Source of the DNA: Apostichopus japonicus
Lineage: Eukaryota; Echinodermata; Holothuroidea; Aspidochirotida; Stichopodidae
Assembly: GCF_037975245.1 (NCBI RefSeq)
Contig: NC_092568.1
Span: 33,576,501 to 33,640,500, forward strand
Direction of reading: 5' to 3'
DNA length: 64,000 bases
Below the pieces are notes generated by a model. That model was not told the origin of the DNA. It searched no databases and saw only the letters and a program-made list of their open reading frames with translations. Positions 24,501-33,899 of this stretch are shown here, piece by piece. The first letter of the stretch is position 1. Every line of letters starts with the position of its first letter. Position numbers and translations under genes: made by a program.

Positions 24501-27500
24501 ACAACTGTACATGTACATATTGTGAGAAGTCTTAAATCAAGTCCCTCCACGATTCTATCCATTAATCTATTTTTGCCTCACTAAATTACTATAATCAATG
24601 CACTCTGATCACTATGTTTGAAGTTTCTGTTAATACTGTAACTTTTAAAAGCTAGTTACTTCACAATATGCCGCTTCGCCCTTGATCCTGTACATACGTA
24701 GCTACTGGGCAGAGCACATATATATACTATGCATAGCACACTAAGGTCTGCATCTTAAAGTTTTTAAATGGCTGAGTAACTAAATGAATTTCAGTGTACA
24801 GTAATACCACAAAAGGCACAATCAGGGGAGGGGGAAAAAAATGATCACTAATTACTTTTCTACTAAGAGGAAGTCAGCAATTCATGATAATTATATAAAC
24901 ATAAGTAATATTTATATAGCGCATAATCAGCAAAGCTGCTCAAAGCACTTTACAAATGTAAAACCTAAAAACAAATAGTAACAAAAACCAAAATATTAAA
25001 TATATAGAATGAATAAACCAAAAAAATGTAAAAGCAATAATATAAAAAACACCCGTACTAAACGATACTACAAAAAATAAGAAATTAAATTAAAAAATTA
25101 AAAAAACAAACGCAAAAGTCCAAAACAAGTTCAGAAGTAAGTAAATAGTAAAATAGATTATATCGTAGTCAATGTTTAAATATGAATAAGTATGAGAAAC
25201 TATAGTACAGTAAGACGATTATTGTAAAAGCCTAAAACAGAGTAACAGAAAGTAAACAGAGTAATAAACACCCAATACTAAACGATAATAAATAGAACAC
25301 TAAACGTAGTCAAAATAAATAAATAAAAAATTAATTAATTAATTAATAAGTATATAGTTCCAAACGTAGTATGATCAATTATTAAATATGATTTGCACAG
25401 TTATGATTTTATTTAATGATCTCTTACTATATAAAATTTTAGAAATGATTGATAAAAAAATCTGTGGGTCATCTTTGATGTGTTTGTGCAGTAAAAATCA
25501 TGAACTGGTTGCAATCATTTAATCATATTTATAAAGGCATTTAAAAGCACAGCTAGGCCTAATTTAAAAGAGTAATATAACCGGCTATGATCTACTTCAA
25601 GATACATAAAGATCTAGCTAAATATATCTAAACCCTGTTTTATTTGCAAACATAAAATAAACACATTAAATTGGAACAGTGGGCTACTGTTCATGGTGGT
25701 ACTGTACTTGCACTTGCAGAAATCAGTGCATTAAAAGAATAAATTCTTGATCAATATATATATGGTTTGAATCCTAGAAATGGTCAGAGTAATAGCTGTT
25801 GAAAAGGTTAGTAAATAAACATTCCTATATACATATATATACATGCTGATCACATATTTAATTGATGTATAACATTGCTTAGCTTCTTAAATCCTAGAGC
25901 AGTTTTGAGTAACTTGACAGGTTCCAACTTAGCAAACCACAATGTACTAATATAACAGATCCTGCCTATATCTGCTCTATCTCTCCTCTCTTGTTGAAAG
26001 GAAATATAAGAAAATTCTGTCAGCTTTAGCTGCGGTTGCTTAATTGTATGACATCTAGTTAAGCAACAGTTTTTTGATAAGTACTATGTAAAGTATGTCT
26101 TATTACTAATTAACTATATAAGATTGGCCAAAAAGAAATGTCAAGTTTATTATTACTGCACATTGGTTTCAAAGATAATTTACAATGAAAATGATTAGTA
26201 GATTGAAGCGTGAAAATTTTAACCAATTAATTAAACAACAACCTTTCCTACTGTACCATATACATTATACAGTAGCTAGCTTATTATAAAAGATGTGAAA
26301 TAAAAACATAGCTCAAATGGCCCTAATGACATTTGATATTGCCGGTTCTCAATCAGAGCAAAAATTTGAGAAGTTGCTATGAAATAATTCAAGCTTAGAA
26401 GAGATCAGACCCTCAATAATGCATGAACTCACCAAAAACGGATGAAAAGGATATTATTACTGTGGCCAGTAGGGTTTTTGAGCACATATTGCAACAATGT
26501 ATAATTTGTAAAGTTCACTGGAAAGTTGGTTACAGTATATATATGGCAGGAACATATAAAGCTAGTCTCAAAGCTATGGTAGGTCCTTATCCTTTCAAGG
26601 CAAGTGATTGAATGAGCTTGTTGCATACAAAAAGCAGAAGTAGGGGATTTTGGTTCCTTAAACTCCCATCCTGGTATTGTGCCATCATTGGAATTTCCCC
26701 ACTTAGACCTAGGCTACACTATAATGAATCCTGAAATTTACTGGGAAATAATATTTTAGTGGTTGCTTTGAATCTCATGATTTCTCTGATTTTACACAGG
26801 AAACGACCCCTTGGACCTTCAAAGCAGGCGCGTAGTCAAGGGGGGGGGGCGAAGGGGGCAGCCACCCCCCCTTGAGCCTATTTTTTAATTTTTTTTTAAT
26901 GTTTTTATGATATCGCTAGTAATTTCAAAAGAGAAAATGCTAAGATGCAACTTACAAGGCCTGGGAAGTGCCATTTCCAGCGATCTGGGAGGCATTTTCA
27001 GCCAAAATTTTCTTGTACGCTTCGCGCCAACCATGGTGGCGCTACGCTTAGATAGTATGCAATGCCGTATTTACGGCTCTGAAAATTTTTCTACATTTTC
27101 GCCCCTCCCTTGGCAAATTCCTGGCTACGCGCCTGCTCCAAAGGAATCTAACTTGGGGCCAATTATATAGCCCAAAAACTTTGGCATGCCATTTTTCAAC
27201 ATAGGTAATTATGAGGAACAATTTTAGCAACTACAGAATTAACTGTAGCTAATGGTTGCCCTTGAAAGAGTTTTTAGTATTCTAACTTATTCCTTTAGTT
27301 ATGCAAACTTTTTAACACGCATTCTCTACCGTATTATTAGGCCTGGGCAAGTACTAAATAGAATCAGTAAAAGGGCACACCTGCAACTAACATTAGGGCA
27401 TAACGATTGCCTAACACAGTAAAAGTAACAGTTAGTTTAAGGTTAGTTAAAGTTGAAGGTGACGTGGAAGAGCAACACGTTTCTTTGCATGAAACGGACC

Positions 27501-28334
27501 AAAACCTAAAGATTAAGCGAATAGAAAGGATCCTAGCTTACCCTGGATCAACTTAACTTATATTACATACCCTTGTAAGACGGTCTTGCAATGATTGGAC
27601 AAAATTAGTGACTGGATTTCATCGTAAACATTCGCCTGACCTAACAGCAGTAGCACTTGCCACAAAGTGTGCAGTAGTTCTGGATTTGTGCAATACAGAG
27701 TACTGACGTCAAGCTACTTCGCAATCACAGGTTACGCTGTTTGCACCTCGTTCATTGTACATTGATAAGTGGAATTTCCCTATTGCGCAAGAGGCCTCGA
27801 GAAGGCTACCCTTTCCCTCCTCAATGCCAAAACGCTACTCTATGCCATTGCAAACACACCATACGTACACAAAAGATAATCAAAGAAAGTAAAACGTAGT
27901 GCGTTAAAATAATGTTCATCCTTTGATGAACAAGCGTTTGTCAAAGTACATTTTACAAGAAACATTATTTACAAAATTCAAAAACCAGATATTTGTACTA
28001 TCTTAAAGACAATATATTTTGATATGAAAGAGATCAGGCCGTAGATAATGTATGGACTCACCAAAATCTATTACAAGCAATAATAATAATAACACTTTCA
28101 CTATATGGCCTCTTGCTGCAGTCTTGAAACAACTCTTTGACAGGTGGAGATTCATTCGTAAAGTTATCTTGAGTTTTTTGTTTAAAAATGTTGGCCAAAA
28201 TATTTATATCCTTACTCGTCCCCTTCAATTTCAGTTATGAATTATTATCGAAGTTCGTGAAAGGAGCACTTCCCTTAATAGGAACTTCCCATGCAGGTAA
28301 TAAAGGTCCCTTATTACCTGAATGGGAAGTTCCC

Positions 28335-28426
<92 letters not shown>

Positions 28427-29359
28427 ATGTATATATTACCAGTTTCGAATTAGCGCCCATAGCCTATAGTGGTTAGGGTGTCCGCATATAAAGCGGGAGG
28501 CCCGGGCTCGAACCCCGGTGGAGGCTGGAAGTTTTTTCACTGTTCTTGATTTTCCAACTCATTACGATTTCAATTAAAAAATTAAATTAAAGAAAATTCA
28601 TTTCTAATGAAGACCGAAGATATATATAACGCTGATATATACATATACAAAGTTGACCAATCAACTTAATCAGTTAACAAAGTGCTATAGTTTCATTTTT
28701 GTTTAACAATTGCAACAAGATTTCTCACATTGTTATATGTATCGTAAATTTACTGTATGTCGTAGATGCTGGTGAAATATTAGACAAGACACCCCATATG
28801 ATGACTTAGATTCGAGTTTACACAGGAGGGAACGTTTTGTTTGGTTTTGGTTTATCATTATATCATTACATTAAAGGGAACTTGTTTTTGTATACTTTGA
28901 TTATTAAATCAAAATATTTTTATTTTATTGTTGTTATTAATTATTCGCAACGATGTTATACCACAAAATAATGCGAAATATCATTTGGTTAGAAATAAGA
29001 TTCCAGTAAGAATCCGATAGTCTTTTCAGAGAATCCTTTTGTTCTGTTTTTTTCTTCCCCCTTTCTTTTTCTTTTCAATTATAACTAAAACAATCAAATA
29101 AACCTTTCATCACATTTTTTTTCTGACTGGTTTGTTGCCCAGGCGGTATACTTTGAATTATATACTAGACACTATATCATTTCACATGGATAACAGTATA
29201 GACATATATGTCTTCAAATACTGATCAAAATTAAAATTGAAATAAAGAAAGAAAACCATTTAACTAATTAATTAATTAATCAATGGAGATAATCTTACCT
29301 GATGTAATATAAAAACACACGGTTAACCAAATTGTTAATCCTTTCACTAATGATATCAT
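12585..29359 (-). CDS. Gene A: secreted galaxin-repeat protein with C-terminal NTR-like module (13 exons)
   Basis: Coding exons in order: 29359-29299, 23768-23646, 22670-22518, 21897-21707, 21165-20940, 19924-19721, 18978-18835, 18418-18249, 17585-17341, 16616-16429, 15576-15348, 14784-14069 and 12970-12585. All junctions are GT-AG, intron phases run 1,1,1,0,1,1,1,0,2,1,2,1, and the total is 3036 nt (1011 residues). Residues 1-20 are a signal peptide. Residues about 21-883 are an array of galaxin-type repeats (CCG, about 5 residues, YD/FD, then T.xCC.G), with about 28 CC dipeptides and several N-glycosylation sequons. Residues about 884-1011 resemble an NTR/C345C domain. No membrane span follows the signal, so the product should be secreted and heavily disulphide-bonded. 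Galaxins are coral skeletal matrix proteins, and a squid galaxin is antimicrobial. The function here is unknown. Its tandem paralogue is gene B. Confidence 0.88.
13211..13904. repeat. Three-copy tandem repeat (240 + 227 + 227 bp) in intron 12 of gene A
   Basis: The copies are 13211-13450, 13451-13677 and 13678-13904. Copies 2 and 3 look almost identical, while copy 1 has 13 extra bases and a few substitutions. The near identity implies recent duplication. A short cysteine-containing frame in copy 1 on the minus strand is broken by the 13-bp difference in the others, so it is not treated as an exon. Confidence 0.95.
14069..14784 (-). CDS. Gene A exon 12: large galaxin-repeat exon
   Basis: The acceptor is tttttcag|GATAACC (phase 2) and the donor is GCGACA|GTAAGT (phase 1). 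It spans 716 nt with ten CC dipeptides, including the classic ETCCGTASYD, SKTCCKSKTLHD and HRCCGTTL units. Two N-glycosylation sequons (NAT, NGS) are present. It ends with a Thr/Ser-rich linker into the NTR-like module. The partner is gene B exon 42727-43412. Confidence 0.93.
15348..15576 (-). CDS. Gene A exon 11: galaxin repeats
   Basis: The acceptor is catccag|ATCC (phase 1) and the donor is GTGAA|GTAAGT (phase 2). At 229 nt it is exactly the length of its partner in gene B (43766-43994). It holds four CC pairs, with GSCCGSGVFDPDTELCCEN as the clearest repeat, plus sequons NAS and NKT. Confidence 0.93.
15607..15778 (+). repeat. Diverged direct duplication in intron 10 of gene A
   Basis: ttataatcaactgaccaaag followed by a G-rich stretch and tttgtgat (15607-15676) recurs at 15712-15778 with substitutions. 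A third G-rich patch follows at 15850-15872. Confidence 0.6.
16429..16616 (-). CDS. Gene A exon 10: galaxin repeats
   Basis: The acceptor is ttaccag|ATGTC (phase 2) and the donor is ATACAAG|GTGTGT (phase 1, a weak but usable donor). It spans 188 nt. It encodes a NMFDTRTHVCDD unit, a long acidic/polar spacer with sequon NQS, and DEHICCNGQLW. The partner is gene B exon 44225-44433. Confidence 0.88.
17341..17585 (-). CDS. Gene A exon 9: galaxin repeats
   Basis: No in-frame ATG, so it is easily missed. The acceptor is ccaaacag|TTTTGC (phase 0) and the donor is GGACTC|GTGAGT (phase 2). It spans 245 nt. It encodes about 81 residues with QLFDLSRQICCYGNLYD and ERQCCGGDVF, fitting the repeat pattern and the partner exon 44737-44969 of gene B. 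Confidence 0.88.
18115..18170. repeat. Poly(T) tract of 56 bases in intron 8 of gene A
   Basis: An uninterrupted T run lies 79 bp downstream (in gene A's sense) of exon 8. On the minus strand it is poly(A), as at the 3' end of a retroposed sequence, but no element body was recognised beside it. Confidence 0.95.
18249..18418 (-). CDS. Gene A exon 8 (separated by an intron absent from gene B)
   Basis: The acceptor is aacacag|CCGTG (phase 1) and the donor is GAATTT|GTAAGT (phase 0). It spans 170 nt and encodes about 56 residues with single cysteines (RLCAG, EFCKK, AICGT) and no CC pair. Gene B has the matching region fused with exon 7 in one exon (45254-45477), so the preceding intron is specific to gene A. 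Confidence 0.85.
18835..18978 (-). CDS. Gene A exon 7: galaxin repeat
   Basis: The acceptor is ctttgtag|AGCTC (phase 1) and the donor is CCCGAG|GTACGT (phase 1). It spans 144 nt. It encodes ELFDDQTELCCSDQIQ and MECCDTLVHDPTVQTC, two repeat units. Exon 6 ends in CCGT, so the joined sequence restores the canonical CCGTE-LFDDQTELCC repeat, which supports the junction. Confidence 0.92.
19721..19924 (-). CDS. Gene A exon 6: galaxin repeats
   Basis: The acceptor is cactccag|CATCC (phase 1) and the donor is GAACTG|GTTAGT (phase 1). It spans 204 nt. It encodes PYNRETTSCCGGKL and a Gly/Pro/Ile segment (PGIPEIPGITEC) that recurs nearly unchanged in gene B exon 46342-46542 (EGVPEIPGIQEC). Confidence 0.92.
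20940..21165 (-). CDS. Gene A exon 5: galaxin repeats
   Basis: The acceptor is ttccatcag|GAACTT (phase 0) and the donor is GGCTCTG|GTTAGT (phase 1). It spans 226 nt. It encodes PYDTRTHIEIRSS and EICGSSAINPFYSVCCWW. The partner is gene B exon 46750-46939. A TAA trinucleotide run (20892-20936) lies directly after the donor. Confidence 0.88.
21707..21897 (-). CDS. Gene A exon 4: five CC pairs
   Basis: The acceptor is tgtttacag|GGGATGC (phase 1) and the donor is TTCAAT|GTATGT (phase 0). It spans 191 nt. It encodes ACCLDQSYDSSSEFCCK, then ECCRE, HCCAG and LCCFN, the densest CC spacing in the gene. The partner is gene B exon 47517-47764. Confidence 0.92.
22036..22290. repeat. Minisatellite of about 50 bp in intron 3 of gene A
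   Basis: About five imperfect copies of a unit of the form tatataaggtacccccc...ctgggccatacataggactgctctg. The units alternate between two variants (ggtacc and gataac), suggesting a two-unit higher-order period of about 100 bp. Confidence 0.9.
22518..22670 (-). CDS. Gene A exon 3
   Basis: The acceptor is ttatcacag|ATAACG (phase 1) and the donor is GCAGACG|GTAGGT (phase 1). It spans 153 nt. It has single rather than paired cysteines (SPCGE, MKCSQ, MECMG) in a recognisable repeat framework (RPYNSSTDMEC), so it appears to be a degenerate galaxin unit. The partner is gene B exon 48100-48213. Confidence 0.88.
23646..23768 (-). CDS. Gene A exon 2: start of mature protein
   Basis: The acceptor is attctcag|GAGATG (phase 1) and the donor is GGATGCC|GTAAGT (phase 1). 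At 123 nt it is exactly as long as gene B exon 2 (49105-49227). It encodes ELWFDTGTDLCCKGKV, the first repeat. The aligned paralogue has ELCCQGKVFD. Confidence 0.92.
24905..24960 (+). repeat. Fragment resembling a dispersed invertebrate repeat
   Basis: taatatttatatagcgcata...ctcaaagcactttacaaatg looks like a motif commonly dispersed in animal genomes. I recognise the style but cannot name the family. It is followed by 450 bp of low-complexity A-rich DNA. Confidence 0.3.
26825..27135 (-). mobile_element. hAT-type MITE with near-perfect TSD
   Basis: The ends are CAGGCGCGTAG and CTACGCGCCTG. The flanks are cttcaaag (26817-26824) and ctccaaag (27136-27143), an 8-bp duplication with one mismatch. 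The inner sequence is the reverse complement of the 10269-10554 copy, with the same core palindrome and the G-run/C-run pair. It sits in intron 1 of gene A. Confidence 0.88.
28281..28333. repeat. Hairpin with 23-bp arms
   Basis: ggaacttcccatgcaggtaa (plus taa) at 28281-28303 is the inverse of 28311-28333 with one mismatch, around a 7-base loop. It ends 4 bp before the (TA)n tract. Confidence 0.9.
28338..28424. repeat. (TA)n microsatellite
   Basis: A TA run of about 87 bp between the hairpin and the SINE. Confidence 0.95.
28451..28576 (+). mobile_element. Full-length tRNA-derived SINE
   Basis: The A-box-like tagtggttagggtg (28467-28480) and the B-box ggctcgaaccc (28505-28515) sit at tRNA spacing. 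The T-arm ccggg/cccgg pairs, and ccgc/gcgg form an anticodon-type stem around a 7-base loop atataaa. The A-box half looks closest to tRNA-Glu/Asp. The 5' acceptor strand does not pair, so it is a SINE head, not a working tRNA. A tail of about 55 bp is shared with the copies at 5443-5525 and 41690-41775. Confidence 0.8.
29299..29359 (-). CDS. Gene A exon 1: signal peptide
   Basis: ATG at 29359, 20 codons plus 1 nt, donor CATCAG|GTAAGA (phase 1). The peptide has Lys at position 6 followed by a hydrophobic core (LTIWLTVCFYI), a typical secretion signal. The phase matches exon 2 and the layout matches gene B exon 1. Confidence 0.85.
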
Positions 29360-29432
29360 TTTGTCCGTATAGTATATATCTTGACTAGAGTGTTGTTCGA
29401 TTAAAAGTGAAAATCTTACCCGAAATCGGTTC

Positions 29433-29438
29433 CTTATA
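29433..29438 (-). promoter_or_regulatory. TATA box of gene A
   Basis: TATAAG within ttTATAAGga on the minus strand. An initiator-like ttCActt has its A at 29408, 30 bp downstream, giving a predicted 5' UTR of about 49 nt before the ATG at 29359. Gene B has the same layout. Confidence 0.5.
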
Positions 29439-30025
29439 AATCCTCGGTCTCCATGTTTTCATTTTCGAAAATGTTAGTAAAGATCACCTGTACCAGTGTG
29501 ACAAACCGATCTGCTAATTTTATCGACCGGTAATTGTTTTTGATGACGTTTGTTGATTATACAAAAAATCACCGTATAGCAAAAAGGTCTTGTTTCACTC
29601 TATATAGTATGTGTAAGTAGAAGAGTTAAACGGATCATACGTAGATTTACTTGCATCACTTTCGTTTTGTAATTAAAGAGCGGACATCCGGGTCTGATAC
29701 TTGCGTTGCTCTTTGAGTTGAGTCAATACAGTTGTAAAGTATACGCGAAGTTAGTCGAAGAGCGAAACTTGCTGATAAGATACGGATGGATGAAGGGGAG
29801 TTGGCGATTTATCTCCTGTGGAGGATGGTTCTTGCGAAAATGACTTGTCGATTGTTACTAGAATAAGCAATACTCGTGTAAAAAACCCCAAAAAACTTTC
29901 TGTTTCTGTTTAATAAGAGAACGGCTGGTCATTTTGGGGCTATATTTATCTTGTGGACATTTGATAATGTATCCATTTCATGTTTCAAACTCTGCCAAAT
30001 TCATCATATGGAACACCATACAACG

Positions 30026-30029
<4 letters not shown>

Positions 30030-30071
<42 letters not shown>

Positions 30072-30229
30072 GTGTGTGTTTATATATTATATGTATATAT
30101 ATATGTATATATTTATGTATATCCTATAGATACATATATACATATTTAAATATATACATATATACATATACATGTATACATATGTACATTTATACATACA
30201 TACACACATACACCCATACATGTATTCAG

Positions 30230-30290
<61 letters not shown>

Positions 30291-30310
30291 CATATATACA
30301 TGTGTAAAGA
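30030..30310. repeat. TA / TATG / TACA microsatellite cluster
   Basis: Two pure TA runs (about 30030-30069 and 30236-30278) are joined by variant tetranucleotides (tatg, taca). It explains the Ile-Tyr-rich open frames here. Confidence 0.95.
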
Positions 30311-30517
30311 TATATTTAGAGTATAAATAAGGTGTACATTAATAGCCTAAAACGCTAGTTTTTGCTAATAAGTACATTTTATAGGGTTTAAAAAAGGAGG
30401 GGAGGGCGGGGCCGGGAGGGCGGGGGTAGGTACACCCCTAGTAGTGGTCCACTACTTTCCAGGCTTAATGAGAGTCTCATCAATATGATTAAACCGTTTT
30501 GTACGCGACCAATGCCC

Positions 30518-30683
30518 TCCGAGTCCGAGTCCACAGAACCGAGTACGAGCCGAGTCCACTAGGTCCGAGTCTGAGCCAAGTCCGAGTCCAATGTACTCCG
30601 AGTTAAGAGAACCCGAGTCCGAGTCGAACCCAGAGTCCGATCCGAGTCGAAGTCCAGAGAACTCAACTCCGAGCCGAGTCTGT
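30518..30683. repeat. Degenerate GAGTCC minisatellite
   Basis: About 165 bp built of ccgagtc/gagtcc hexamers with frequent cgaacc and cacagaacc interruptions. On the minus strand it reads as a Gly/Ser/Asp-rich frame, which I treat as an artefact. Confidence 0.85.
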
Positions 30684-32148
30684 CCAATACTCAAAGTAAT
30701 ATAATTCTTGTTCAATTAGAGGGATGACATGTTAGGGAATGCATAGAGGTTATCAGGTTGGCACCAAATCATTACCGGTAGCTAACGTTTTTAATTTATA
30801 ATTAATTGTATTAGTAAATATATTAACATGAGCATGCGGCGCAACCGCCTTTTATGTGATAAAGAGGAATTGAAATATCAAGTGATCCATGGGAGTTATG
30901 GTGTTACACTTTGCAAGTTTTGTAAAAAAATTGAAGAATATTCTGTCTGCCGGCGAAGTGCAGAGGGCAGCTGTTACCCCTGATGTTGTTTTGGTGGGGG
31001 GGGGGGGCAGAGCTACAGCTCATGCCAGAAGTATACGTGGTTTCATCCCTGGACTATACATATAGGACAGTATAATTACATGTTCAGCTAAATTGTAAAG
31101 GGTATAATAATCCATTGGTGACAAGGATGCTTACAATCCGGCTTTCCAGTTCCGTTCTTTTTTTCTCAGAGTGTTGCCACCGTAGTTATATATCTCTCGT
31201 ATTGAGTCCTGTTCTTAATACGATTGACCTATACATGTGTTGTTCGTACGTACTGGTAGAAAGCTTTAAAGCGGAAAAAATAACGCCATTTTCACTTTCT
31301 CTTCGAGACTAAAAAGACAACCACAGGTGACCCAATTTGGCTAATCATTTATTCACGGTCATCACGCGGTGATTGAAACTAATTAAAAAACAATGTCAAC
31401 CTTGGTGTTGTGCCTCTTTTAATGATATGTGTCAATTTGTTGCTGTGGGGGGTGGGGGGCGCATCTGAGTACCGTGTTTGGGGATGGATCTGAGGAAATA
31501 TTGGCAAAATGCGTTTTCTGCCCCGCGGCAAGAAAAGCATTCCAATACCACAATACCAGTTAATACGTATTGCAAATTTGTTTAGGATCAGCGTGGAGAG
31601 GCGTTATGTGGGAATGCAGGTTATTAATAATAAATTTAATTGACCAATAAAATAGAGGGAACAACTTTCCCAGTGTCCCTCCATTAAGGGTTCCAAATCT
31701 AAAAAGAATGGTGGTAAGGGGGGGGGGGGGGAATGACATGGAATTAATTTTTGTCCTCGAAGAATGTAGAGGGCATGTATCCATGTCGGAGTTACACGTT
31801 ACATGCATTTGGCTGGACCAAACGTCAGCGAATTACTAACCGTTTAATCCAATGCTATAACATTGAAGTTATTGTATGATGGTCTTACGCTTTGTTTGTT
31901 TCATTTGCGTATCTTGTATGCTAAATGAGTTGTGTAAACAAGAATGCAAGTGGACATTTGTCCTTCCTTGTGCAACAATAGAGTGTTAAGTAGCAGAGTC
32001 TTTATAGGATAAAATTACCAAATTGGGAGTAATAAAAACAAAAAACAAATCACGTCTACCCTTTTAAGGTTTCACCGTTCTAAACTTAAAGCGTGATACT
32101 GAAACATCTTAAAATATGCTATCCCATGTCCCAACGACCCCTTCATCA

Positions 32149-32236
32149 TCTCCTCCTCTCCCCTCCTCTCCCATCCTCTCCCCTCCTCTTCTCCCCTCCT
32201 CTCCCCTCCTCTCCTCTCCCCTCCCCTCCTCTCCCC
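32149..32236. repeat. CT-rich (cctctcc)n tract
   Basis: A homopyrimidine-rich run of ctcctctcccc units on the plus strand, able to form triplex DNA. Confidence 0.9.
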
Positions 32237-33870
32237 TGATGCTCTTTATCAGTGAAGAAGTCTTGTAACACCACTGTTCCAGTGTCAGTTTCGAACTCAT
32301 TAAAGCTCATGAAAACATACGTTGCTGTACCAAAATTATACCTAAAATTAAAGATAACGCGACTGGAAGTACAATAACAAAAAAACTTCAGTCTCGTTCA
32401 ATTACCCCTTCTCGTCTGAAGTTTTCCTTCACTTTATAAGCGTTCGTTCAAGTTCAAAGAGTCTATTATTTCGTTCATTGTGAATCTGCTAGACAATCAC
32501 TTTACATGCCGGGGGGGGGGGGTGGGGTTGGGGGTGGGGAGGGGTGAGTGGTACGGTCTATACATAAGGTATGGCGACTTGTGAAGCTGCCGCGCGATAT
32601 GCCCTGCCATCGATGCCATCCAGACGTGCCTTTCAAGTCTTCCATTTTTGCCAACGAGCACATTTGATACCGGCCTTAGCGATACATCATCATTTCTGTT
32701 AACAGCAGTTCAGTGACATCTATACTTTCGGTACAACAACGTATATTTAAAGTACAGCGACATATATTTTTAGAACAACGACGTATAATTCAAGTATACA
32801 GCGACGTTTAGTAGTATTTTAGGGGGCAAACGACATTTATCGTGACCCCTTTTTGCGTTCGATACATTATTTTCTGTAAACAACTATAATATAGCTATTA
32901 TCTCTATATAGGACACCTGTATACCACACGCCTACGCTGCAAAATATACTAACAATTTCTCAAGGATGTGTCGGGGGCGAGGATATGTTAGTAATGATGT
33001 TTGTTACATGGTGTTTGACAGGCTTACATTTACCTGGAATCAGGCGTCCTTAAGTCACGTGTAATGTCAAGAAGAAGAGAATTTACTTCGGCAAACCAAA
33101 TATATATATATAAGTTTGTATTATATGGTATTTAGCATATGAATATGCAAATACGTGTATCGTTCCCGGATTAGAGTTTCAAGCTCAGTGCTATATATAT
33201 TACGTATATAGCAGAGCGTACTAATGCAGTTACTGTATAGTGATGACATGGGCACTTGCAACTTGTAATTAATCGTAATTCGAAGGTCCTCAACGATAAC
33301 GTTGCAACCATATTTCCATATTTTTTCAGCAGAATCATGATCGAAATTTGACAAAAACTTCGATTACAGGGTTGGCAAGGGAAAACATATAAAGTGATAT
33401 GTGCGGGCCGCTAAATTGAATTGAACAGAGGCCTATACCGCTAGATTCTCGTTTGTCAGAAACAGCTCTATACTGAGAGGGTTGTATATCCCGTTCATAT
33501 GGATATTTCAGGTTACATTGAGGGATATAAACTTATACATGTAAATATTTACGGTGCTTGATCAGGCGAGACACATATACAAAAGCTATACACAAAAGTA
33601 GGAATTATGTCATTGTTGTGTACGAGGTAAATCTTTCTATGGTGCAATAGTCTGCAGCATTATCATGCTTGGTAAAGGTTACAACTTAAAAGTTTTCCAT
33701 CAACTTTTCGTTGGCGGTATATGACGTCGTTTGTCTTTGAGCTGAAGGAAATAAAGGTGAGGGGCAGGGGAGGGGGTTGGGGAGTTCATAAAGGTTCCTA
33801 GCATTGCAGCTTCCCTCGTCAGCTGGTCTCCGGATTGTTTCTCTGATTGCTTTAACTTCATCTGTTTGAT

Positions 33871-33899
33871 CAGGGAGTTGTTTCCATAACAACTCCCTG
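33871..33899. repeat. Perfect 12-bp inverted repeat
   Basis: cagggagttgtt (33871-33882) and aacaactccctg (33888-33899) are exact inverse copies around tccat. It lies in a 74-codon minus-strand open frame (33686-33910) whose first half looks protein-like but is unrecognised. Confidence 0.8.

Larger units (their letters stand above)
23769..29298. other. Intron 1 of gene A, 5.5 kb
   Basis: No internal exon was recognised. It contains a hAT-type MITE (26825-27135), a near-perfect hairpin (28281-28333), a (TA)n tract (28338-28424) and a full-length tRNA-derived SINE (28451-28576). It also contains an AT-rich block with aaataaac-like repeats (25010-25420) and a fragment of a dispersed sequence near 24905-24960. 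Gene B also has a large, transposon-bearing intron 1. Confidence 0.7.

Noticed and set aside
28451-28523. Possible functional tRNA gene
   Set aside because: A- and B-boxes and two stems are present, but the acceptor stem does not pair and copies with a shared non-tRNA tail occur elsewhere, so it is a SINE head.
30452-30715. Gly/Ser/Asp-rich minus-strand frame
   Set aside because: It is generated by a degenerate GAGTCC minisatellite and has no splice sites or domain.
32109-32300. Glu/Arg/Gly-rich minus-strand frame
   Set aside because: It is the reverse reading of a CT-rich simple repeat.
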